Of a stretch of DNA of 64,000 nt, positions 52,730 through 60,922 are shown piece by piece. The stretch's first letter is position 1, and every line of letters starts with the position of its first letter. The notes beneath the pieces were generated by a model. That model did no database searches. It saw only the letters and a list, made by a program, of their open reading frames with translations, and was not told the DNA's origin. This DNA comes from Albidovulum marisflavi (GTDB lineage Bacteria > Pseudomonadota > Alphaproteobacteria > Rhodobacterales > Rhodobacteraceae): positions 425,001 to 489,000 of the forward strand of contig NZ_JAOWKY010000001.1 in the NCBI RefSeq assembly GCF_025751435.1, written 5' to 3'. The position numbers were made by a program, and so were the translations under genes.

Positions 52730-54202
52730 TTATTTTCTTGTGCTTGCGAAGTCGCACAAAATCTGTGCGACGGCTTGATATCGTCCAGCAAGTGAATGGA
52801 CCCGAAGCGCCAACACCCATGCCAAGGCTGCAACAACACACATGGTCCATGCGCCGGATGTGAAGGCCGCGACGAGCGAGAGGAACATGATGAACGAGGT
52901 GAGCATTCCGGCGAACGCCCGGAACTTTTGCATGGTTACCGAAAGCATCTGAATTCCGGCAAGCCCCGCCGCAAGAATGACTGCAGTCGCCGTGACCAAG
53001 ATCGGATTGAATCCACCCTCTGTCAGAGCACTGAACAGCGCCCACGGCCCGTCGGTGCCGACAATGCCCGTACGTTCTAACACCCAGAAAGCGGCAATGA
53101 TTGCAACCGCAACGGACACCGGTGCGGCGATCCGGCGGTGGTACCATTCGTACCGGCCGAAGAAGAAGTTCAGCGCAAGCCAAGCGGCGGCGATCACCGC
53201 AAGCTGCCCGACCTCCACTCCAACATTAAAGCCGACAAGCTTCGGCACGAAGTTTGTACCGCCGAGACCGAAGTTCATGAGAACCGATGCAAACCCGAGA
53301 CCGTGCAACAGGCCGAAGCCGAACACGACGAAGGGGCGCCATGGGGACAGGTTGCGCAAGAACACGTTTTCGACGCCCACGTAGACGATGGAGGCCGCGA
53401 TCAGCGGCTCGACAACCGAGGGCGGGATCCGCACGATGCCCAGTGCGCCGAGGGCAAGCGTCACGGTGTGGGCCAGGGTGAAGGCGGAGACCTGCCATAG
53501 GAGCGGCCCCATGCGGGTCGAGAGGAAGAAGAGGCCCAGCACGAAAAGGATGTGGTCGAGTCCCTTCGGGACGATGTGATCGAAACCCACGGCGACGTAA
53601 TCGACGAACGCCGCGCTGGCCGTCTGGTCTTCGCCACCCGTGCGCGGGATCGCGCCCGATGACATGCCCGGCGCAAGAAACTCCGCATAGCCACTCTCCA
53701 CGCCGGCCAGTCGGACCACGAAGGGTCCGAGTTCAGGCGCAGCGCGGAATTCGAGGGGCGCGTCCCCGGGAGGCAATGGGGCTGACAGCCGAAGCGTGGA
53801 GAGCCGGGCTATCTCCAGATTGCCAACATCGCCGGCCTCGATGTCCTCGAGCGTCAGTGGAAGGCGCTCGCCTCCTGTTGAGAGTTCGAGCTGCGATACG
53901 AATCTAGGCCAGGCGGCCTTCACGGCCTCAGCGAGCTGGTCCGGTTGCAGTGCCCGAAGCCTGTCATACTCACTGTCGTTTTGTGCCTCGGCGGTGTTCT
54001 GAAGATCGGTCAGATCGAGACCCGAAATTGCGGTCTCGATCATCCAATCCGCTGATATTTTGACGGTCTCGGCACCGATGGTCATGTCCATAACCACCGG
54101 CTGGACCTCGTGCGCCTGCACAGCAGAGGCCGCAAGAAACGCCGATGCAAGAGCCGAGCAAATCACCCTCGCCATTGTTCGGGAAAACGTCTTAATGCGC
54201 AT
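52730..54202 (-). CDS. HupE/UreJ-family membrane protein with periplasmic N-domain
   Basis: A 490-aa protein. A signal peptide (ATG 54202; ICSALASAFLAASAVQA) leads to a periplasmic domain of about 190 residues beginning HEVQPVVMDM. A membrane part follows with the HupE/UreJ_2 motifs GFDHIVPKGLDHILFVLGL, SAFTLAHTVTLAL and FGLLHGLGFASVL; their histidines could bind Ni or another metal. Two more helices extend the C-terminus. The family is linked to nickel or cobalt uptake or hydrogenase/urease maturation; neither enzyme is in this window. The DUF4198 and DUF7282-like genes nearby support a metal or envelope-stress role. Confidence 0.85.
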   Translation of the reverse strand: MRIKTFSRTMARVICSALASAFLAASAVQAHEVQPVVMDMTIGAETVKISADWMIETAISGLDLTDLQNTAEAQNDSEYDRLRALQPDQLAEAVKAAWPRFVSQLELSTGGERLPLTLEDIEAGDVGNLEIARLSTLRLSAPLPPGDAPLEFRAAPELGPFVVRLAGVESGYAEFLAPGMSSGAIPRTGGEDQTASAAFVDYVAVGFDHIVPKGLDHILFVLGLFFLSTRMGPLLWQVSAFTLAHTVTLALGALGIVRIPPSVVEPLIAASIVYVGVENVFLRNLSPWRPFVVFGFGLLHGLGFASVLMNFGLGGTNFVPKLVGFNVGVEVGQLAVIAAAWLALNFFFGRYEWYHRRIAAPVSVAVAIIAAFWVLERTGIVGTDGPWALFSALTEGGFNPILVTATAVILAAGLAGIQMLSVTMQKFRAFAGMLTSFIMFLSLVAAFTSGAWTMCVVAALAWVLALRVHSLAGRYQAVAQILCDFASTRK

Positions 54203-54338
54203 GGCTCAGGATTTCCTCGTTCCGCTTCGCCACAGTATCGGTCTTCTCCAGAAGGTCTCGACGAAAGAGCGCTTCATATTCTTGCCGGGTTGTCTTGTCA
54301 GGCGGAAGACGATTGGACTTGTCTCTATTTCCGGGCAT
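54192..54338 (-). CDS. 48-aa small protein upstream of the HupE-like gene
   Basis: The frame opens at ATG 54338 after GGGAGA with seven-base spacing, and ends 11 bases inside the HupE-like gene. The product is hydrophilic: MPGNRDKSNRLPPDKT, then a helical charged region (TRQEYEALFRRDLLEKTDT) ending in EILSHAH. It has no membrane helix. Overlap with the downstream start suggests coupling. Family unknown; the terminal HAH could be a metal-binding hint but that is speculation. Confidence 0.55.
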   Translation of the reverse strand: MPGNRDKSNRLPPDKTTRQEYEALFRRDLLEKTDTVAKRNEEILSHAH

Positions 54339-54710
54339 CTGGGTCTCTCCCTTTGGCTTCAAGAAGAGACACGATACGTCAGGCGCAAAGGTTTCAAAAA
54401 AGACTCACAGGAACACTGGAATCACAGTGAGACCCAGAAGATCCTGCGGCTTCGGTTCTCTGGAGTTGGCCAGAACCAGCAACCCGCCGACGATCACCCC
54501 GTTCTTGTTCGGGCCAGTGGCAGCACATTGGGCGGTCACTTTGGACCAGTGCGAAGCGGAGGGTTCGCGCGCCAGTTGCGGAACTTCGCAGGCGTGTGCG
54601 AACCGGCGGAAATATACTGCTGTCACCGGCACGGAAAAATTCTTCCTCTCCGCGAAACTTCTCCGCACGACCAATCGTGGCTTCGTCTGTCCAAAACGGA
54701 GAAACACCAC
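54339..54710. other. divergent promoter region of HupE-like and DUF7282-like genes
   Basis: About 370 bp separating the minus-strand unit from the plus-strand sigma-factor locus. It should hold both promoters, one perhaps read by the ECF sigma factor encoded downstream. The DUF7282-like frame is open well upstream of its signal peptide here but without matching composition. No unambiguous ECF -35/-10 pair was found by eye. Confidence 0.5.
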
Positions 54711-55130
54711 ATGAAACGCACTTTCCTTGCAATCCTTGTCTCCTCGACCATGACCGTCAGCGCCGCAATCGCGGGCGGTCATGGAATGGCGCCCATGGTC
54801 ATGGCCTCCGACCAGTCCGTCGAAAGCGGCATTGTCACCGCCGAGAAGGTGACAGCAGGTGAGAACGGCTGGCTGGTCGTGCATCGGACGGATGCCGACA
54901 TGAAGCCTGGTCCGGTTGTCGGATACGCGCCGCTGCGTGCCGGTGAAAACACCGATGTCGCGGCGATCCTGACCGAAGCCGTGACGCCGGGCGACATGCT
55001 GATGCTGATGGTGCACAGCGAAGCCGGCGGCATGGCGACCGGCGTCTTCGAGTACACCCTCGGGGCGAAAGAGGACGGGCCGATCCGGGTCGAAGATAAG
55101 CTCGTGATGAGTGTGATCACCGCGCAGTAG
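54711..55130 (+). CDS. secreted DUF7282-like protein, 139 aa
   Basis: ATG at 54711 starts a signal peptide (MKRTFLAILVSSTMTVSAAI, cleavage near AGG). The mature part has the pattern of DUF7282: MASDQSVESGIVTAEKV, GENGWLVVHRTDADMKPGPVVGY-type strand (residues about 47-70), and a MLMLMVHSEAG segment. It is predicted to be a small periplasmic beta-sandwich. It is 126 bases upstream of the ECF sigma gene and probably in its regulon. A longer in-frame start at 54204 is rejected because it would bury the signal peptide. Function unknown. Confidence 0.75.
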   Translation: MKRTFLAILVSSTMTVSAAIAGGHGMAPMVMASDQSVESGIVTAEKVTAGENGWLVVHRTDADMKPGPVVGYAPLRAGENTDVAAILTEAVTPGDMLMLMVHSEAGGMATGVFEYTLGAKEDGPIRVEDKLVMSVITAQ

Positions 55131-55256
55131 CGCGCTGATCTTTGGGTGGCGAGTGGCGCCGCGTCGCGGAAGCAATTCCGTCGGCGCGGCGTTCGCCTGT
55201 TTGACTTTCACGTCGCACTGCCAAATGGTGGTGGCGAGAGACCACATCGAGACACC

Positions 55257-55799
55257 ATGACCACGAGCGCCGATATCGAAAACATGATGGCGCGCATCAC
55301 GTTGCGCGATCGGGACGCGCTCGCCTTGCTCTACGATGCCACCAGCGCGAAGCTTTTCGGTGTCTGCCTGCGGGTCTTGAATAACAGAAGCGAAGCGGAG
55401 GATGTCCTGCACGACGTGTACATTCGGGTCTGGCAGAAGGCCGATACCTACGCGGTGACGGGACACAGCCCGATGACATGGCTGATTACCGTGACGCGGA
55501 ACATGTCGATCGACCGGCTTCGAAAAAGACGGCCTGAGACCGGCAGCGACGACGCGATGGCGCTTGTCGCCGACGATGGGCCGGGCCCCGAGGCCGCGGC
55601 GATCGCCAGCTCGGAGCGCGCGCGCATCGAGGCCTGCATGGGCGAACTGGAAAGCGACAGGGCCGACGCCGTTCGGGCGGCCTATCTGGAGGGGGAGACC
55701 TACAAGGATCTGGCGGCGCGTTTCGACGTGCCGCTGAACACGATCAGAACCTGGCTGCGGCGCAGCCTGATGAAACTGAAAGACTGTCTGACGCGATGA
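55257..55799 (+). CDS. ECF-type RNA polymerase sigma factor
   Basis: A 180-aa sigma-70-like factor with region 2 (LYDATSAKLFGVCLRVLNN, AEDVLHDVYIRVWQKA) and region 4 (YLEGETYKDLAARFDVPLNTIRTWLRR). ATG at 55257 is chosen; longer in-frame starts would add an unrelated 37-residue basic tail. The stop overlaps the anti-sigma start (ATGA). It should direct transcription of this envelope locus when released from the anti-sigma protein. Confidence 0.9.
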   Translation: MTTSADIENMMARITLRDRDALALLYDATSAKLFGVCLRVLNNRSEAEDVLHDVYIRVWQKADTYAVTGHSPMTWLITVTRNMSIDRLRKRRPETGSDDAMALVADDGPGPEAAAIASSERARIEACMGELESDRADAVRAAYLEGETYKDLAARFDVPLNTIRTWLRRSLMKLKDCLTR

Positions 55800-56482
55800 G
55801 CGAGTCCGAAGACGAACATGACGATGATGCCCTGGCGGCGGAGTACGTCCTTCATCTGCTCGACGACGACGAGCGGCGGGCTTTCGAGGCGCGGCTCGCG
55901 ATGGATCGCGAGCTTCAGGTGCTCGTCTGGTCGTGGGAAGCGCGACTGTCGTCATTGTCCGATACCGTTGAGGCGGTAGAGCCATCGAAGACGCTTCGGA
56001 ACCGCGTCCTTCAGTCCGTCGGCGAACCGCCGGCACGTCGCCCCGCACAGGCGTTCTGGGCTTGGCTTGCCGGCGGGGCCGTGGCGGCGGGGCTGCTCCT
56101 GTTCGTTCTGTTCGGTGAGACGTTCGGTCCGGAAGCGAACCTGACCGTGGCCTTCCAGGCGGAGCTTGCCTCCGAAGACGGCTCGCAGGTGATGGTGGCC
56201 GGCGTAATTCCCGCCACCCATGAGATCGTGATCGAGCGTGTCTCGGGCACAGTTCCGGAGGGGCGTGTGCACGAACTCTGGCTGATCGCGGAGGGGGCCG
56301 ACGCACCCGTTTCGCTGGGCCTCCTCGAGAACCAGGGGATTACGCGGATTCGCGTGCCGGACGACATCGCGCCGGGCGTCCGGACCGGCACCATCGCCGT
56401 CTCCGAGGAGCCACCCGGGGGATCGCCGTCAGGTGCGCCGACCGGGCCGATCGTCGCCGCGGCGCAGTTCAACGACGTCTGA
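55796..56482 (+). CDS. anti-sigma factor, RskA/anti-sigma-K family
   Basis: A 228-aa membrane protein. The cytoplasmic N-terminus has the anti-sigma pattern AAEYVLHLLDDDERRAFEARLA; one membrane helix lies at about residues 82-105 (AFWAWLAGGAVAAGLLLFVLF); the periplasmic C-terminus has the RskA core, including HELWLIAEGADAPVSLGLL. It should hold the coupled sigma factor at the membrane. The periplasmic domain lacks an obvious metal site, so the signal is unknown. Confidence 0.88.
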   Translation: MSESEDEHDDDALAAEYVLHLLDDDERRAFEARLAMDRELQVLVWSWEARLSSLSDTVEAVEPSKTLRNRVLQSVGEPPARRPAQAFWAWLAGGAVAAGLLLFVLFGETFGPEANLTVAFQAELASEDGSQVMVAGVIPATHEIVIERVSGTVPEGRVHELWLIAEGADAPVSLGLLENQGITRIRVPDDIAPGVRTGTIAVSEEPPGGSPSGAPTGPIVAAAQFNDV

Positions 56483-56542
56483 CATCTGAAACTCTTGAGC
56501 CTGTCTGTGCGTGTCTTCCACGAGAAACACGGAGGCCATGCG

Positions 56543-57376
56543 TTGAAACCCATTTCCGCCAGATACGTTGCGCAGCTTGCCCTGATCGCCCTTGTTGCGA
56601 CATCGCAACCGCTCGATGCACATGAGTTCTGGATCGACGCCGGTCAGGGCGGGCCCGTGATCGGCGAAAGCGTCTCCGCCGACCTCAGGGTCGGGCAGGA
56701 TCTGTCCGGTGCCGCCCTGCCCTATCTCGACACGACCATCAGATCGATGACGCACTTCTCGCCCAGGGACTCAAAACCACTTGCATCGAGGCTGGGCGAC
56801 CGTCCGGCCATCAACAATGTGACGTTCGCCAGCAGCGGTCTGCATGTCCTGACCGTTGAAACGCACCCGGCCTACATCGTTTTCGACACGATGCCGGAGT
56901 TCGAGGACTACCTCGCCTATGAAGGTCTTTCCGAAATCGCGGACCGCCATCGCGAACGCGGATTGCCAGGTTCCGGCATCGCCGAAGAGTATCTACGAAA
57001 TGCGCGGGTGCTGGTCCAGGTCGGCCCTGTCGGCGACAGCGATGTCGATCGCCCGACTGGCATGCCGTTTGAGATTGTCGTCAATGGCACACCGTTCGTT
57101 GCCGGTAAAAGAACCCTCACCGTTCGGTTGACGTGGCAAGGCGCCGCCGCGCCGCACATTCAGATCGCGCTGTTCCACCTGCCAAGCGGCGGAACGGCAC
57201 CGAGTGACACGACCAGAACCCTGGTTGAAACGGACGGCGAGGGTTACGCGGAGGTTCCGATGCCTGGGGCGGGTCAATATCTTCTCAACGCCGTGAGAAT
57301 CGAACCTGCGGACGGGCCGGGCAGCGTCGTCTGGCAAAGTCACTGGGCGTCGCTCTCATTTGGTATTGAGCCCTAA
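56543..57376 (+). CDS. DUF4198 periplasmic protein (NikM-like)
   Basis: A 277-aa secreted protein. The start is TTG at 56543, with GGAGG eight bases upstream (seven-base spacing); a nearby ATG at 56538 is out of frame. The signal peptide (AQLALIALVATSQPLDA) is followed by HEFWIDA, the N-terminal metal-binding-like motif of DUF4198, and two beta-rich halves. Family members accompany nickel or cobalt uptake systems. It lies downstream of the sigma/anti-sigma pair, ending at a bidirectional terminator (57379-57409). Confidence 0.82.
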   Translation: MKPISARYVAQLALIALVATSQPLDAHEFWIDAGQGGPVIGESVSADLRVGQDLSGAALPYLDTTIRSMTHFSPRDSKPLASRLGDRPAINNVTFASSGLHVLTVETHPAYIVFDTMPEFEDYLAYEGLSEIADRHRERGLPGSGIAEEYLRNARVLVQVGPVGDSDVDRPTGMPFEIVVNGTPFVAGKRTLTVRLTWQGAAAPHIQIALFHLPSGGTAPSDTTRTLVETDGEGYAEVPMPGAGQYLLNAVRIEPADGPGSVVWQSHWASLSFGIEP

Positions 57377-57378
57377 GT

Positions 57379-57409
57379 GCAAAGGCCCGGTTTTGAACCG
57401 GGCCTTTGC
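57379..57409. terminator. bidirectional rho-independent-type terminator
   Basis: A perfect 12-bp stem GCAAAGGCCCGG/CCGGGCCTTTGC (57379-57390 with 57398-57409) encloses a 7-base loop. It lies two bases after the DUF4198 stop and 23 bases beyond the stop of the convergent small secreted gene, so it can serve both. Confidence 0.85.
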
Positions 57410-57432
57410 TGTTGTTACGCGGCGACTGTCGA

Positions 57433-57651
57433 TCAGCGGCCGGCTATTTCGGCCGCCAGGTTGGCCGCCGACGGGCCTTTGTCATTGGGCCGGTTGCCCT
57501 TCGCTCCACCGAGGGCCTGGGCGTTGGCCACAGTCCCTGAGCCGACGTCTTCTGCACCGGGAACCGCCGTGTTGCCCTGATCGTGGCCCTTGGCCATTGC
57601 GCCGGATGCCGCGATGCAAAGGACTGCAGCACTGAGTGCGATCATCTTCAT
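57433..57651 (-). CDS. small secreted protein, 72 aa
   Basis: ATG at 57651 with GGGAGAAGA upstream starts a signal peptide (MKMIALSAAVLCIAASGAMA, cleavage near AKG). The mature 50 residues are rich in Gly, Asn and Ala (GNTAVPGAEDVGSGT) and lack cysteine, suggesting a short flexible periplasmic peptide. Convergent with the DUF4198 gene across the terminator. No family is recognised. Confidence 0.65.
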   Translation of the reverse strand: MKMIALSAAVLCIAASGAMAKGHDQGNTAVPGAEDVGSGTVANAQALGGAKGNRPNDKGPSAANLAAEIAGR

Positions 57652-57971
57652 GACTGTCTTCTCCCTTTGATAAGTTCAGTAGCGAAGTCACGTGTTCAGG
57701 CAGGGAAAAGTTTCAGGGAAGATCATGCGTTGTAGATGATTTTAAGATGAACAAGCGTTGCACACAGTCCTGCAACGCATCCCGGAGCAAGTATGGCGGG
57801 AAGCGTTATGCGGGTTTGTGCTCAAGCGCATGGACGTTGGCATCTCAGCTTGGCATGCACATGTGCGCTTGCGGAGAAGGTCGGGTGAGAGCCCAATCCT
57901 CTCCAGATGTCTGAGATGCTTCGATCGCTGTTTTTTGCTATGATTGGGTTGATAAAAAGGGGGCAAATGAC
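57652..57971. other. 320-bp intergenic region without a supported gene
   Basis: It contains the promoter of the small secreted gene (leftwards) and of the FAD oxidase (rightwards). A plus-strand frame near 57745 (MNKRCTQSC) is short, interrupted and unsupported. Confidence 0.5.
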
Positions 57972-59336
57972 ATGAACATCAACCAAGCAGTGATTTCTGA
58001 CGGCATTGATGAACTTCGCTCCTCAACAAGGGGCGACGTGTTGACGCCAAGCGACGGCGCCTATGAAGAAGTCAGACGCATATGGAATGCGCTCATTGAC
58101 AGACATCCTGGTGCGATCTTGCGCTGCTCTGGCACCGCTGACGTTGCCGCTGCCGTAAAATGGGCGCGCAAGCATGATATCGAAGTCTCCGTGCGCGGGG
58201 GTGGGCACAACGTGGGAGGTCGGGCCGTCTGCGATGGCGGACTGATGATTGATCTGTCTCGAATGCGCAGCGTGTACGTCGATCCGGTTGCGAAGACGGT
58301 GCGTGCCCAAGGGGGTGCTCTGCTCGGGGATGTTGATCGCGAGACGCATATTTTCGGATTGGCGGTGCCCCTTGGCGTCGTGTCTCAAACTGGCATCGGC
58401 GGCCTTGTGACAGGCGGTGGGTTCGGGTGGCAGTCACGAAAGCGCGGCGCTTCTTGCGATAACGTGATCGAAATGGAGATTGTGACAGCGGAGGGAGGCG
58501 TTCTGACCGCAAGCGCGGAGGAGAATGCCGATCTCTTCTGGGGCGTGCGGGGCGGCGGCGGCAATTTTGGCGTGGTGACGTCTTTCCTGTTCAGGGCATA
58601 TGATCTGGCGACGGTTGTCGGTGGGCTGATCGCTTATGCCCGGGACGCCGGGGCGCAAGTTCTGCGCGGCTATCGGGACTTTACAATGAACGCGCCCGAA
58701 GATCTGACGGTCTATGCCGGTTTCATCTGGGGACCGGACGGCACGCCTCTCACTGCACTGGTTCCCTGCTGGATCGGGGACGACAAGGAGGCCGGGAAGA
58801 AGGCAATCGAGCCGCTAACCAAGCTTGGCGAACCTTTGATGGTTGAGATTGGCGAGATGCCGTTCCCTGCCATGCAAGCGATGCTTGACGAAGCCTACGC
58901 CCCCGGAAGTCGGAACTATTGGAAATCCGCCTATCTAGAGAACCTGTCCGATGCCGCAATCGATGAGATCGTCAGACAGGCTGAGGGAATGACGATACCC
59001 GGCTCGGCTCTTCTTATTGAACATACTGCGGGAGCAACGCTCCACAGGGACGCTAACGATAATGCCCTGGCATCCCGAGGATGGGACTATCTTCTGGGCG
59101 TCATGCCGATGTGGCAGGACGCCAAGGATGACGAGGAGCAGATCGCTTGGGCGCGCAATGCGACAGATGCGATGGAGCCCTATTCGTCCGGCATGGCCTA
59201 CGCCAATTATGTGTCAGAAGGAGACGAGGCGATCATGGAGCCGTCCTTCGGCGACAATCTCAAGCGTCTCAGGGAGGTCAAGCGCAAGTATGATCCGGGC
59301 AACTTCTTCCACTTGAACGCAAATATCGCCCCCTAG
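57972..59336 (+). CDS. FAD-linked oxidase, berberine-bridge-enzyme-like
   Basis: A 454-aa flavoprotein. The FAD-binding PCMH domain contains SVRGGGHNVGG with His79, and GGGFGWQSRKRGASCDNV with Cys162; together these are the two residues that hold FAD by a bicovalent bond in BBE-type oxidases. The C-terminal BBE motif is YDPGNFFHLNANI. Such enzymes oxidise alcohols, sugars or alkaloids with oxygen. No signal peptide. It is a single gene; the product cannot be predicted. Confidence 0.88.
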   Translation: MNINQAVISDGIDELRSSTRGDVLTPSDGAYEEVRRIWNALIDRHPGAILRCSGTADVAAAVKWARKHDIEVSVRGGGHNVGGRAVCDGGLMIDLSRMRSVYVDPVAKTVRAQGGALLGDVDRETHIFGLAVPLGVVSQTGIGGLVTGGGFGWQSRKRGASCDNVIEMEIVTAEGGVLTASAEENADLFWGVRGGGGNFGVVTSFLFRAYDLATVVGGLIAYARDAGAQVLRGYRDFTMNAPEDLTVYAGFIWGPDGTPLTALVPCWIGDDKEAGKKAIEPLTKLGEPLMVEIGEMPFPAMQAMLDEAYAPGSRNYWKSAYLENLSDAAIDEIVRQAEGMTIPGSALLIEHTAGATLHRDANDNALASRGWDYLLGVMPMWQDAKDDEEQIAWARNATDAMEPYSSGMAYANYVSEGDEAIMEPSFGDNLKRLREVKRKYDPGNFFHLNANIAP

Positions 59337-60063
59337 CAGGTTATCGGATTCCGAGCTGCATCTGAAAATTCTAGACGGTCGAAAGCAGCGCAAGGGCGGA
59401 CCAACTTCAAGCTGCGAGAATGGCAGCTATGTCCGCATTGTGTGAATCCGACCGATCCCAAATTTCTCAGTTGCAGCGAAAGTCCGGTCTCACGGACCGA
59501 AACGCGGCGGAGAAGGCCGGTGGTCAACGGTCGCTCTGGGCCGATTACCCACCGGTGGCGCTGAGCCTTCCACATAATCTTGGCCCCGTTCAGAGGCTCA
59601 GGCGCCGCCCTCAACCTCTACGTATAATTCGATTGGATCTATAGCAGTGTGTTTGGCCTTGCCCGCTGCGGCCTCTGACGATCCGAGTATGGCCTTCATC
59701 TGGTCGAGGTCTACTCCTTCAAAGACAATCGAGACCCTATCTTGATCGGAATGCTTGAATATACGGTGGCCAGAGTCGGCTCGCCGCCGCGTACCAAGGA
59801 GCAGCCGCATGACCTCCATGTTTTGCCCACTCCCCCCGTGGCCAGGTCCAGAAAGTTGCTTCCCTGCACCTGAGAGCAGTTGGAGGTCGAGGCGGTTGTT
59901 GCCGGCCTTCGTCGACAGCGCCCGCAATGCGACACGGCTTCAACTGGCCCTCGGCTCTCTGAGCCGGGATCGTTGCCGCGATGTTTATGCCGCTGAGCCG
60001 TCGGAACGGGCCGCACGACCTGTCTAGGCAGAAAGGCGCATTCCACACCTGCGACGCGGTTGG
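59337..60063. other. about 730-bp region with one decayed small gene
   Basis: Between the FAD oxidase and the GntR gene. The only recognisable content is the minus-strand fragment at 59598-59810. The remainder shows no coding signal. Confidence 0.5.
59598..59810 (-). pseudogene. fragment of a small ABM-like or stress-response dimeric protein
   Basis: The minus-strand frame ending at 59598 contains HRIFKHSDQDRVSIVFEGVD followed by MKAILGSSEAAAGKAKHTAI and IELYVEVEG. This matches the second half of small ferredoxin-like proteins with the layout G-H-x-hydrophobic-(F/Y), DDP-x-x-V-x-V-x-F-E, helix, strand. The expected first half is not readable in any frame upstream, so I call a remnant. Evidence is pattern-based only. 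Confidence 0.4.
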
Positions 60064-60789
60064 TCAAAAATACGCAGGGTGCCGGGCCATGATCTGTTCG
60101 ACTTGCGCCAGGGTCCCGGAAAGATGTTCGCGTACGAAATTCTCGGCTTGTTCCGGACTTCCTTGTGCGATCGCCTCGAGTATGCGCCCATGGCAATCCA
60201 GAATCTCGGTCGCCTTGCCCGGGTCGGGGAGATTGAGCTTTCGGAGCCGATCGATGTGGCCTGACCGCTCGGTGATCAGTTCCCAGAGATTTGCGACGCC
60301 CACGGCCTTGAAAAGCTCCTTGTGAAAAGCGCGGTCGAGATCCGCGAAATAGGCAAGATCGCCGGCTTCATGGGCAGCGCGTTGCCGCGCGAGTACCGCG
60401 CGGGCCGCGGTGATCCGATCGGGGCCGTTCGCGGCGGCCAACCTTTTCACGATCTCGATTTCGAGAGACATGCGAAGGAATTGGGTTTCGCGTGCCTGCG
60501 CGACGTCAATTCGCGACACCTCGGTCTTGGACTGGGGGAAGATGTCGATGAGCCCTTCTTCCTCAAGCTTCATCAGTGCGTCACGCACGGGCGTCTGGCT
60601 GACGCCATAGTAGATCGCGATCTCGTTGCGCGAGATATTCTCGCCCGGAGCAAGTTCCAGCGCCAGGATTCGGTGGCGGAGTGCCTCGTGAATCTGCTGG
60701 CTCACGCTTGTCTTGCGAAGCTGCCCGCGGACGAGTTCCGCCGGATCGGTCGGAAGCGGTGAGAGGACATCAAGCGCGTTCTTGTTCAT
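60064..60789 (-). CDS. GntR/FCD-family regulator of the TRAP operon
   Basis: A 241-aa regulator: winged HTH with SQQIHEALRHRILALELAPG and VSQTPVRDALMKLEEEGLI, then an FCD domain with FADLDRAFHKELFKAVGV and HGRILEAIAQG. It is divergent from dctP, and a perfect 16-bp palindrome (60858-60873) in the shared promoter is a likely operator. It should control the transporter in response to the imported acid or a metabolite. Confidence 0.9.
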   Translation of the reverse strand: MNKNALDVLSPLPTDPAELVRGQLRKTSVSQQIHEALRHRILALELAPGENISRNEIAIYYGVSQTPVRDALMKLEEEGLIDIFPQSKTEVSRIDVAQARETQFLRMSLEIEIVKRLAAANGPDRITAARAVLARQRAAHEAGDLAYFADLDRAFHKELFKAVGVANLWELITERSGHIDRLRKLNLPDPGKATEILDCHGRILEAIAQGSPEQAENFVREHLSGTLAQVEQIMARHPAYF

Positions 60790-60857
60790 TTACAATGCTC
60801 TTAACCGTTTCGTTTCGCTTGTTGAGACTGATGCTACTACAGGCTTGCCGTCGATGC

Positions 60858-60873
60858 ACTAATATATTAGTGT
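60858..60873. promoter_or_regulatory. 16-bp palindromic operator, GntR-dctP intergenic
   Basis: CACTAATATATTAGTG is a perfect palindrome centred between the divergent starts (69 bases from the GntR start, 50 from dctP). AT-rich symmetric sites of this size fit dimeric FCD-type GntR proteins, and it would overlap the dctP promoter. Confidence 0.7.
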
Positions 60874-60922
60874 ATCAATTGAGCGGGAATGGGACCCGCG
60901 CGACATAGATTGGGAGGATCCA

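Noticed and set aside
54405-56306. A 633-codon minus-strand frame over the sigma-factor locus
   Set aside because: Antisense to signal-peptide, ECF sigma and anti-sigma genes with convincing motifs; the product is low-complexity arginine/proline-rich at the start.
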